Assembly: GCF_036884655.1 (NCBI RefSeq)
Contig: NC_088340.1
Coordinates: forward strand, 5,229,501-5,293,500
DNA length: 64,000 bases
Origin: Musa acuminata AAA Group
Taxonomy: Eukaryota > Streptophyta > Magnoliopsida > Zingiberales > Musaceae
Direction of reading: 5' to 3'
The position numbers and the translations under genes are program-made. This document shows, one piece after another, positions 1 to 11,500 of this stretch (position 1 is its first letter; every line of letters starts with the position of its first letter). The notes under the pieces are model-generated. The model was given only the letters and a program-made list of their open reading frames with translations, did no database searches and had not been told where the DNA came from.

Positions 1-904
1 TTGTTAAATATATATTCTGCTTGATGCAAACTAATTCATTTTTTTTATGCTTGTTCATTGTTTGTTATTTTACTCTCTTTGTGTGAATGCATCACCACCA
101 CGGTTTCGGCTGATTTGGGTATCTCATTTGCCAAAGTTTTCCATATTAACCATCTTTACACGAACTACCAAAAATTGCTGTTCTGGTCTTGGGTTGGCAC
201 AGTATATTATACATGTTTGCCTCTACCAATATGCTTGTTCTGTCTCATGTGACTATTCACATGCTTGTACATGCACAACATGTGGCTACGCCCATGTATT
301 GTTTGGCATGGTGTGACAAGGCATCGGCTAACCTTGCTGAGTGCTCGCAAGTATCATAGGTTCTAGATAAGCACTTCAAGATCGGGATCTTCTTGCTCTC
401 TTTTGTTTTATCTTTTTAACTTCACTTGTACTTTTATCGAAGTTTGTTATTTGAACTAAGGATTTTAATTTCTAATAATACCACCCGTACCACGTATCGG
501 TCTACCAGTAGACCGGTACACAGACTGCCTGCTACCGGGCGATACCGTCGATTGGGGCTGTTTCCTCCTCGTTACCGTCCTAAATCGGTCGTCACCGCTC
601 GCTACCGGGTGGTATTAACCGAGGGAGAAGAAAGAAGAGGGAGAAGAGGAGGAGAACTTGGAGATTGGTGTCGCTCTCCCGCCTCGTCTGAGGCGACGAG
701 GCCTCGGTGTCGTTAGCGAAGAATCCTCGGGGTCACGGGGAGAAGAAACCGAGCGTCGAGGCGACGTTTCTTCTCCCCACGCTGGTAGAAGAAATGATGC
801 CTCCTCGTCGCCCTTTTTTGCGTGGGGAGAAGAAACGGTTTATTCTCCCCACCTTGTTTTATGCGCGGGCAGAAAAGAGGTGACGTCGTAGATAACCATT
901 TTTT

Positions 905-1145
905 TTACTTATATATATATGTGTGTATATATATATGTATATATATATATGTATATGTATATATATATATGTATGTATATATACGTATATGTTTGTATGT
1001 ATATGTATGCATATAAATAAATAAATAAATATATATATATATATATATACACATACATACATATATATATACACATACATACATACATATATACACATAC
1101 ATACATACATATATACATACATACATACATACATATATATGTATG

Positions 1146-1183
<38 letters not shown>

Positions 1184-1195
1184 TACCGAGCGGTA
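905..1195. repeat. TA/CATA-type microsatellite inside hAT element A1
   Basis: Near-uninterrupted ATAT, GTAT, CATA and AAAT runs over about 290 bases. Long open frames rich in Ile and Tyr on the minus strand are by-products of this repeat, not genes. The related element at 16455-23508 has the same kind of core at about 23272-23408. Confidence 0.9.
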
Positions 1196-1263
1196 TATCG
1201 AAATATATCGCTCGGTATATAGTACCGTACTGTACCAAGCAAATCTCGAAACTCTGGTGTGGT

Positions 1264-2138
1264 CAGTGATTTAAAAAGCGCTAGGCGCCAAGGTCCAAAA
1301 ACGCCCGAGGCGTTAGATATATATAATATAATTAATATAATTATTTAAATAAAAAAATGCTATTAAATTAAGAAAATTGAATACAAAATCACAATGTCAT
1401 ATTAATAAAAAATCTCAAAAATTAAAATAATAAAATTTTACATCAAATCTATTGAGTTGCTCTGTACACTTGCCATTTATTCTGAAACCTAACAATAATT
1501 TTAAATAAATAAAAATTAATAGTATTAAAATCAAAATAATATATTATTAATCTAATAAATAAAAATACTATTATTAGTATATAGTTAACTGTTAATATAC
1601 TGTTAACAGTATAGTGAGAAGAGTGTGAGAAGACCGAGGCTGCTAAGGCAACGACAGCGGGAGCGGCGAGCGATAGCGTGAGCGGGAGCTACGAGTGGCA
1701 GCGGGTGTGGAAGTGGGAGCGGGAGCTGCGAGCGACAAGCGGCAACAACAACGATAAGCAACGATTGTGGCAGTGACGAGTAGCGACAGTGGCAATGGCA
1801 GCAGAGAGCAACGACAACGGAGAAGAAATCTCGACAGCAAAATCGCGAGTGTTAGGGTTGGGGAAGTCGGAGAAATCGTGAGAGGGAGCCTATCGGTGAT
1901 TTAGTTGGTTCGATTGAACCAACTAAAGCACCGGAGACCGAACCAGACGTAAAACACTGGTTCGGTCGCCTGGTTTAACCCGGGTGCTCGCCCGAAGCGC
2001 CCGGCGCCTGGGCTCGGGCGAGCGCCTAGGCGGCGCCTCGTTGAAGCAAGACGCTTGGACATGAAGCGAGGCGCTCGGGCCTCGCCTCGCCTTGCCCGAG
2101 CGCCTAGGCGAGCGCCCGAGCGCCTATTGAAATCACTG
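1264..2138. mobile_element. Non-autonomous hAT element B1 nested in A1
   Basis: 875 bp flanked by the exact 8-bp duplication GGTGTGGT (1256-1263 and 2139-2146). Terminal inverted repeats begin CAGTGATTT and end AAATCACTG; beyond nine exact bases they continue as imperfect GCGC/CTAGGCG-rich arms (GCGCTAGGCGCC on the left, clustered GCGCCTAGGCG motifs on the right). The interior has an AT-rich half and a GC-rich half (1640-1860) with GCAGCGGGAGCGG-type simple repeats. No transposase reading frame is present. The 8-bp duplication and TIR length fit the hAT superfamily. Confidence 0.87.
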
Positions 2139-2543
2139 GGTGTGGTACGAAATTTCTATCCTTGATTTGAACACCGTCTGTATCATGAAGAACTTAAGTT
2201 GGAATATAAAATTTATATTAGTTAGAATTTATGGAAAAATTGAATGATAATTTATTCTACAATCAGTAGAAACCAGTCTGTGCTTAATGTCAACAGGCTT
2301 CTATTATATTCTTTATTGGCATTTTAAATTTCAGAATATTCAGCATATGCAAGAAGTTATATTCCTGAAAGAGTATGGTGTTCTAATTCATCTTAGGTCA
2401 AGTAGTATAATTTTTTTGCGTTCAACTAACTAATGCTACGTTTTGAATTTTTTTTATTAGTCACCCTTTTGTATTCACTTAAATATAAGGTTTGACTGCA
2501 GAAATATGATACTGAACTTGTTAATACATTCTTTATGATGTAG

Positions 2544-5500
2544 GTTCTGAATAAAATAGATCTACCAGGTGCTGAACCTGATCGTGTTGCCCGCGAGATG
2601 GAAGAGGTTTGTGAAGGATATGTACCTGTTTCTTGTACTTCAAATTCCTGAACATTTTATTGTTTCTAGTATGAACTCTATTATCACTGATTGATAGAAC
2701 ATTTTCTATAGATCATAGAGCACTAATGGTTCTCCTCTTCTTCATCAATCATTGTCTTGCATATTCTTTTTTTGCAGATTATTGGATTAGACTGTAGTAC
2801 TGCAATTCAGTGTTCAGCGAAGGTTTGTTTATTCATGTTTTAATTGTTTGTTTGAATATGAAACTGCATAAGTATATGTTGGACATAATATAGCATGCAA
2901 CTTTTTTGTCAATGAGAAATTAACAGAACTGTCAATTTTGGATGGTTGAATCTTTTTCTAGGAGGGTATAGGTATAGCTGAAATTCTAAATTCTATTGTC
3001 ACAAGGATTCCTCCTCCTAATGATACTTCTCAAAGTCCCCTCAGAGCTCTAATATTTGATAGGTAATTCTGCAATTCTTGATGTCCTTTTATAATTAGCT
3101 TTTGAACATTTTTTCTGAACTCATTTTCATGTTCTTGTTGCTTGTGCTTGTCAGCTTTGTAATCTGCAATGCTATTGTCATGGACTTTTAGCTTTTCAGC
3201 ACCAATTAACTATTATCTGAGAGTCTTAGGTTGGTTTATTCTAGAGATCAGGTGGGATGACAGAGTTTTTTAGAAAGAATAGTCATCCTTACATCTTGGT
3301 TGTTCAATATTAAGTGAAAAAGGGAAGAAAACTTAAAGATTATTAGACTAATTGGATGGTGGACATATGAGGAGTCGATTAAGGTGAACTAGAAAATGAG
3401 AATACTTAACTTTTCCTTGCATCCCAATCCCAAAACCTTTGGCATTAGAAGTGTATTAAGATAATTTTATTTTCCTTGCATCCCAAAAATTTACATTACT
3501 TACTACTATTTGTTCTCTGTTATCAATAAGGAGTCTATGGAGCTTCTAACATATTAATGATTTTCTTACATCATTGGGTTTCTCTATGATATGACTTCTT
3601 ATCAAAATAAGATTTTATCATATTAAAATTAGTTGGCGATGCTTTATCTAGCTTTTTTCTTCCTATACTTTTAATGGATATAGGTGAAGGGTGGTTGATT
3701 ATCATAATATTATATTATCTTTATTTTTTTTCCTAATTTTCTAATGTCTTTAAAGCCATTGACATTCAATCTGAATTATGATTTATTTGATTCCATCTCA
3801 CATTTTTTTGTGAAGTGGTCCTCACATTCACTTCATCAAACACTTGGTCGAACACCTAGAACAGTGTAGTTAAAGGTGAGAGACGCTAAATGATACCAAG
3901 GTACCAAAATATTCGAGGCGCTAGGTGTTGATGCTCTAGTAAAGTGAGGCATTCCTGAATATTAAAATTTTAAAAATATATTATGATCAATAGATATAAT
4001 CACTAAAATAAAAAGTAACACAATATTCATTTAAAGGATCAAATTATATTGTACAAATCCATATTAATAAAACAATAAACGTAGGAGGAGGATGGAGAGA
4101 GGGTTGTTGTCAGTTGGGAGGGGAGCTAGGATGAAGGATCCGAGGAGAAGGGAGGAGGTATGGGGTGGCTACCTAATCGTTGTTGGTTAGGAGGGGAAGA
4201 GGGAGGAGGGAGGAGGGAGGAGGGAGGGGAGCTATCTGGGAGGAGAAGGAGGCTGCCGGGGAAACTTTATTTTTGGGGAGGGGGAGGGGGGAATACAGCT
4301 AAGCGAAGGGGGAGAAGATGCTTGTTGTGGGGGGTGAAAGGATGATAAAGAGAAAGTTGCTGGCATAGGGAGGAGAAGGGAAGACGTCAACATAGGGAGG
4401 AGGAGGTTGTTGACATAGGGAGAGAGTAAGACAGCTATGACGAGACGAAAAAAGAGGAGATGTTGGCGGCGAGGGGAAAGGGAGAGATAGGGAAGACGAC
4501 GACGGTGCGGGGGCGAGGGAAGGGGAAGAGTACTGCAGAGAAGGGGGGAAGAGGGAGGGGAAGACATTAGCGACTGCAATGGAGTGGGCGACGACGAAGG
4601 AGGATGAGAGAGAGATACTGACAACAACCTTGCTGCAGGAAGATACTACTATCGCTGCCTTTTGTTAAAGGAGAGGAAGACGTTGCCATCATTGTTATCG
4701 GCTTATCGCAGTTCGCCAATGTAGAGGAAGAGAGGAAGAGTCGCAGTTTGTCAATTAGGTTTCCACGAGTCATCTTGTTGTGTCTGTGCAGGGGTGTGTG
4801 TGTTTAAAGATTCGTTGAGTTGGTTCGATCAAAACAAGATCCAGTGAACTAGGTTGGGCCCAAATCTAGTGATTTGGCTCAATCTTGCCCGATTTGAATC
4901 AAGCGAGTGCCTAGGCGTAGGTATATGCTTCGTGCGTTGCCTCGCTTAGGTGCCTAGGCCAACGCCCATTAATTTCACTGACCTAGAAGACAACAAATGA
5001 GTGGGTGATAATGTTCTGTATTCTCTTTTAGCCACAATTGGTAGAATGCTATCTGCAAACTAATTTGATCACACTGAAGAGGTGAGATTATGCTTGGAAG
5101 AGAACCTACCCACATTATGGAGATGAGCGATTGACAAAGTGGATTTCTCTTTTACCCATACGGTTTCTCTTCAAGTCTCGCTATAATCGGATTCTCCCTG
5201 AGAACTCTTTCTCTCTCAATCCGAATGACTTTGGTTAAAGATTTGTCTGAGCAAGAACACATGAGATATTCCTCTCATGATACCGAGAGCGGATGATCCT
5301 CTATCGACACTCAATAGTTCTCGTAAGGTTGACTGTCACTCCCAATGACCGGTTGTGCTAGATCTGAAACTTCCAAACCTATAAGTCTGGTATCAATGTG
5401 TGGAGTACTCATACAGGACATCCTTGGTGTCTCAAGTCTAATGACTAGGTATACCACTGTGACGATATAATCGTTGTATGACAATAAGGAATTATCAACC

Positions 5501-8500
5501 ATCTAGCATTCCGTGAGCGGATCAATCAGCGAACTCATTTTCCAATGAGCACATGTACTGTAGCCCTAGTGTCCCCACACGAGCAGCTATGAGACCAGCT
5601 ACCTCCATCATATGGACGGGTATATAGCACACCAATCTGTTCGGTTATCTCGATGTCTCTCTTGAGTAACCTATGGCCAGAATTATTTAGGGTTTGTGTT
5701 TAGAGGTGAATCGGTCTCATTATCGTGATCTCATCACGATCTGATTCTCATTGCACATATTCATGGACATCACAATATATTTATGCAACAAGTAATATAA
5801 AGTGAGAAAATATCATAATAATAATAAGCAAGGTTCGCCGTATCGTACCGTACCGGCGTTTCGACCCACGCTCGGTACGGTACGGTACGGGTGTACCGAG
5901 CGGTACACCCGATTTCACCGATTTAACCCTCCGAAAATACCTGAAAATTAAAAAAAAAGTTAGGATAGGGTTTTCAAGTTACAAATAAATATAGTAATAG
6001 TATAAGTTTAGCAAAATCAATGTAAATTAGGTAAGAATAGCATCACATATCTTTTTCGGGCTTTGAGGTAGTCTTGTTCGAGGTTCGTATTTCAGCTCGT
6101 TATAGATTGAAATATCTACATAAAAATTTGTTGAATTGTTAGACTATTTTGTTACAATATAAACTCTAAAATTCAAATGAATTAAATAATTATATATCTA
6201 GATATACCTGATTGTTAATTCTACCACCAAAACGAACGACGGGCCTCCACGGGTGGTGGATCAGGGTCCTCGATCCGATATATATCAATATGATACGTTT
6301 GTTGGACCCAATCATGAAATTGATCCCATGACATAGTGTATTGATACACCGTATGCCATTGATGCATCAATGTGGTGCTGATCGTAGATTGATCGTCATT
6401 AATCATATTTGTCCGAGGCAGCTCTTGAGGCATATATTGATGTTGTTCTGTATCATGCTGTTGCTCAGAGAAGGATGACCAACTATCACCATACTGTTGT
6501 TGCCCATATGATTCTCCATAATACGATTGCTGTGAATACGATGAGTCTCTTTCTGTGTCTATATCATGTATGCTCTGTCGCATTTGTTCATATTCATCCA
6601 CTGCCTTCCCCTTCCCCTTCCCCTTCCGCGCATAAACTTGACCAGTACCTTGTCGAGTTCCATGATCTGAATCTTGAGTGGCATGTGTAAAATATTGCTC
6701 CTCAGTCCATTCACCACCCTCAAGTTGTGTAGACGAGACCAACGACTGCCCGGCATCACCGCCATCATCTGTCGAGGCACTGCTGTCCGTGTTGCTGTCA
6801 TGTCTCTGGACCGAGCGAGAAAGAGAATGTGATTGTGAAGGTGTCTCGTCGCCCGACTCGATTCTTTCCAACGATGCAACCGATGCTACTGCCTTCCCCT
6901 TTGCCTTTGCACGTTGGGCGGACGAGTGTGACCGTTGGGTATCGGTAGTTCCTCGAGCAGTTTGACTCATACCATGTTGTAATCGAGGGGGATTTTCCAC
7001 CTGTTGGGGTTGTGCTTCTTCTTCTTCTATTGCCTCGGTGATAAAACGCGAAGGACGTTGAGGATCTCCCGCCTCATCAAGTAGAGGATCCTCTTGGTTC
7101 TCTGCTGCTTCAACCCAATCTAACATTGGCTCTGAATCTTCGTTGTAGAATTGAAGGTCAATGGGATCAATATCTGGTTCCTTTGGCTCCTTATCCAACT
7201 CAGCACATCGCAATTTTAGCCGCATGTTATAATGGACATATACTAGTTTCTCTAACCGTCTGTAGGAGAGTCTGTTGCGGACCTTCGTATGAATCATTGA
7301 AAACGTTGACCAATTACGTTCGCAACCACTAGATGTTGTTGTCTGTGAAAGTATACGAACGGCAACCTTCCTTAAATGTGGTGCATCGCCTCCAAATTGT
7401 AGCCACCACTCGACTGCAAAAAGATATAAATAAGATTTTATTAGCATAACAAATAATCAACATTAAATATAATTGATAATCAATATGCTTAACTTTTCCT
7501 CACCAGGATCCATAGTGTAACGGCACGATACAGCTACAACGTCGGAGAATGAACCAATTGTTTCTCGAAATAATCGATCCTCCATAAGAGCATCGGTTGC
7601 CTCGGTAGTGTTTGGCAAGAGCCGATATATAACATTTCGTAGTGTCGTTAGGAAATTATTTTGTGTTCCGAGAGCATATCGATATTGAATTGCTGGGTTT
7701 AGATAATACGCTGCAAAACATAATTTTGTTAGTATGATTTTTTATTATCTAAATAATAATAAATTAAAATTTTCTGAATATGAATTTACCTGCATTATGG
7801 ATATCTTGATCCATATGAACATCGGTCCGACGATCAATGATTCGTACGTATTGGTCGGCCTTAAAATCATCTTTGAATGCTTTCCTGACCTCCTCTCTTG
7901 CTGAAATCAACATATATTTAAGATACGGCATTTGTGGACGCTTGTCCATATCGACCTTACGGAGGACAATATAAAGTGGTTCCACACCTTTTATGATTTC
8001 TGCTATAGTATCCCAAAATCTAGAGGAAAGAATGGCTTTTTCTATCTTCTTTCCATCACTCAATTTTGAATATCTGGATTCAGACCACTCTTGTGAGCTA
8101 GCCATTGCCTTCAAGCCTTGCTTTTTTTTGCTGTAATGACTTTAATGCAATAAAATTGGTAGCAAACCGAGTAATTCCAGGTCGAAGTACTTCACCATTT
8201 ACATACTTTTGCATTAATGCGTGGACCCAATGATGATTATATATAAATTTTGTAATTGATTGTGCTCGAGCTACACATTTTTTGACCGCATCCAACTCAC
8301 CAATATCCTTCAACATTAGATCTATGCAATGAGCTGCATATGGAGTCCAAAACAAAGTTTTTCTTTTTTCCATCAATTGCAAACCGGCCTTTTTGAAATT
8401 CGCTCCATTGTCGGTTATTATTTGTATAACATACTGTGGTCCAATCTCCTCTACCATAGTGTCCATCAAGCTCTCAATGTAGTTTGCATCTTGGATCTTT

Positions 8501-11500
8501 TCAGAAGCATTAACGGACTTATGAAACACCACTCTTCTATTGCAATAAACAAGAAAGTTGATGATACTCATTCTTGTTGGTCCTGTCCAACTGTCACACA
8601 TCAATGTCACCCCATATTCTTCCCATTGCCTCTTGAAGGATTTGATCCAATCCTTTATTTCTGCCACCTCCTCATCTAAGTACACGCCGTGAATCTCCTT
8701 TGGTGTTGGAGGTTGGATCCCCGTGCCAGACTTTTGAATAGAGGAGATCATACTCTGATAATATGGACCTTTGGCTGTGTTGGCTGGAATCCTATGAAAG
8801 TTAAACCATTTTGAGATTGCCTTCCCAATATCCCATTTTTTTTCTTTTGTGTATGCATCGTCAATCCGTGTCTGTTTCGCTGTTTGTGGGGGATAGGCTT
8901 GCGGATCAATATCAACAATATCTGGTGCGGACCTCCTGCCAAGACCTCTCATAAAACCACGGAGTCCACCATATCTCATGCTACTAGTTCGGCCTAGCTG
9001 AGAAGGAGCAGTTGGTTGCCTCATGCTGGTTGACCTTTGGATTCCACTACCAGTGCCATGCTCAAATTGTGAGTCAGGTCGTCGATGCCTCATTGCTTCA
9101 TCGAACGTATACTGATGCTCCAATGATGCACGAATCCCAGCTGTGAGATCCGGGTCGACTTCATCGCCGCAACCCTCATACTGATCATAAACCGGTTCCT
9201 GTGTAGCCCTATGATATTCTTCCTCAACTCATGTCTTCTTTTTTAATGTATCTTCCTTTGTTTGTTTAAGCTTGCTTTGAAATAATTTGTGGATCTCCGT
9301 TGAAACTTTCTTGCATTTTGCAACATCAGGATACCCACCAGCCAAATGCATTTTCACTCGAGTTATTCCTCCACCTTTGCCAATGTAGTCACAATAAATA
9401 CATTGCCAATGATGACGGTTTCCATCTAGCTTTCGGGCATGAACCAATGCATCATCATGTGGCTGTTCCTTTGGTGCCATGATCCTATCAAATTTAAATC
9501 AAATAAACTATAAAGTATAAACATATTAAATTGACCAAATATCGATCATAAATCACTAATCACAACATTAAGTAATTTTATTAAAACATAACTAATTATA
9601 TTTTATTATCATAAATATGTTACATGCATAAAATAAGTATTAACATCATTAGATACACTAATATAGTTAATTTTTCACTAATTACTTCTCTTTCACCACT
9701 ATAAACATGGCAAACACCCTAATAGATATTAAAGATATTAGATTCACATAAAATCAAATAAATTTTGATTAAATCATCGTTAAAATGACTAATTACAGTA
9801 TTAAATAACTTTAATAAATTATAATTAAACTTATTTTACCATCATATATATGTTAAATACATAAAAGAAACATTAAATATGTAATTTTAATCCAATATGA
9901 TTCAAATTATGATAATTATCATTTATCTACACTAATTATGCAATTAATATAGTTAATTTTTCACTAATTACTTCTCTTTCACCACTATAAACATGACAAA
10001 TACCTTAATAGGTATTAAAGACATTAAATTGATATAAAATCAAATAAATTTTGATTTAATCATCATTAAAATAACTAATCGCAGCATTAAATAATTTTAA
10101 TAAAATTTAATTAAACTTATTTTACTATGATAAATATTATTCAATATTTACTATGCATGAAAAACACTAACCATAATCTTAAATATCTTAATTACTCTCT
10201 AATTAAAGAAAACGAATACATACCTCTTGATTAGAAAGTTCTTCCTCTTAATCTTCCCAAATTAGCCTCAATTGAATTCACAAATCGTTATTTTATAGAG
10301 TTTAGGAGAGAAAAGAAAAGTTTGAGAGAGAGTTTAAGAGAGTATAATGAAATAGGGGAGAGAAGATTGGTTTAAATAGGAGGAGAAAGGGCTCCAACGG
10401 TCAATTTGACCGTTGGAGCACTGTAGCACTGCTACAGTGTGGTACCGGTCGATTTCGACCGTTACCGAGTAGTACCGGGCGGTAACGGTCGAAATCGACC
10501 GTTACCGAATGGTACCGGGCGGTAACGGTCGAAATTTCGACCGTTACCGCCCGATATTACCCGTAACGGCCGATATGGGATATTTTTTTGCGTGTACCGC
10601 CCGGTAGGGGGCGGTCCGCGTACCGGTCGCCTCTCGGACCGGTACGTACCGCCCGTACCGGGCGGTACGATTCGGTAAGTAAAACCTTGATAATAAGCAA
10701 AAAGACTGTGTGTCATATCACATGTGTTATCACTTACGTGATTGGCTTGCATGACACCTATGACTAGCAGAAGATTATACAAACTGTTTTGTTTACACTT
10801 ACTATCATCTATTACTTATTTTGTAGTCATCAGTTAGCCAAAATCATATGGCACATATATTTTATTTTCTTAAATGGTTCACAGTATCATTAGATTCCAA
10901 TATGATATGCCCAGTCTACATTGGTATCATCCAATGATGACCCTACGTGTGGTAAATTTTTTGGTCTTACTGCCAAAAATTGATTGGAATTGTTATGAAT
11001 TAAGAAGACTCAACTGGAGTTGGCTGATTTTGACAAACTCTAGCTAGTTTATAGCCAAAAAAGAAGAAAGAGAAGATGGAAGAATTGGCAAAAGGATGGA
11101 AGGAAAAGAGGAAGCCAAGATGAAAGCAAAAAAGAAATTTGTATCTATGATTTTGAAACTGAGTAGATATTGCACTATTGCATTTATTATTCATTGCATT
11201 CACCACAGTCGTCATTCATTATCATGCCTTTTAATGATGTTTTATCGACTCTGTCAAATGATAAAATCCCTAATGATGTTTTATCAACTCTGTCAAATGA
11301 TAAAATCCCTAAATTTGGTTGGTTGGAAGTTTATTGACGCTGTCAAATGATAAAAAGCCTTAAATTTGGTTGGTTGGAAGTTTTACTAGGCTAATCCTTG
11401 TGTAAGATCTGGTCCAACTTTGGTTCCCTCTCAGACTGTTAATGTCAAATGGACTGGTATGGTCCAACTAGTATAAAAAAAAAGTTGGTTAATCACCATG

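Larger units (their letters stand above)
457..2164. mobile_element. Non-autonomous hAT element A1, interrupted by a second hAT element
   Basis: The 8-bp direct repeat ATTTGAAC occurs at 449-456 and 2165-2172. The element starts TAAGGATTTT and ends ATCCTTG, close to the CAAGG...CCTTG ends of the other hAT elements here. Inside are inverted GGTA/CCGG-rich termini, a GA-rich stretch with TTCTTCTCCCC repeats (about 610-850) and a long TA/CATA microsatellite (about 905-1195). Removing the nested element (1264-2138 plus one 8-bp duplication) leaves about 825 bp. It is the same family as 16455-23508. It has no transposase, so it must have been moved in trans. Confidence 0.85.
1..2543 (+). other. LepA intron (5' part outside window), mostly hAT-derived repeat
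   Basis: No LepA coding exon is seen before 2544; the acceptor is the TAG ending at 2543. Positions 1-456 and 2173-2543 look like ordinary AT-rich intron. The rest is two nested non-autonomous hAT elements, described separately. Confidence 0.7.
5829..10689 (-). mobile_element. hAT transposon with (decayed) transposase gene
   Basis: 4861 bp. The 8-bp duplication ATAATAAG is exact at 5821-5828 and 10690-10697. Ends are CAAGGTT (left) and AACCTTG (right); the termini stay imperfectly complementary for about 30 bases through TCGTACCG / CGGTACGA motifs. The transposase gene runs on the minus strand (6221-9480). Upstream of it are a 286-bp-period AT-rich repeat (about 9540-10180) and a palindromic subterminal array (about 10438-10680). 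The shared CAAGG...CCTTG ends suggest that this family mobilised the small elements at 15239, 16455, 26984 and 27371. Confidence 0.92.

Noticed and set aside
859..1242. Overlapping Ile/Tyr-rich open frames on the minus strand
   Set aside because: They are translations of a TA/CATA microsatellite inside a hAT element and have no domain.
4232..4627. Pro/Ser-rich frame of 131 codons on the minus strand
   Set aside because: By-product of GGAGGA-type simple sequence in hAT element B2.
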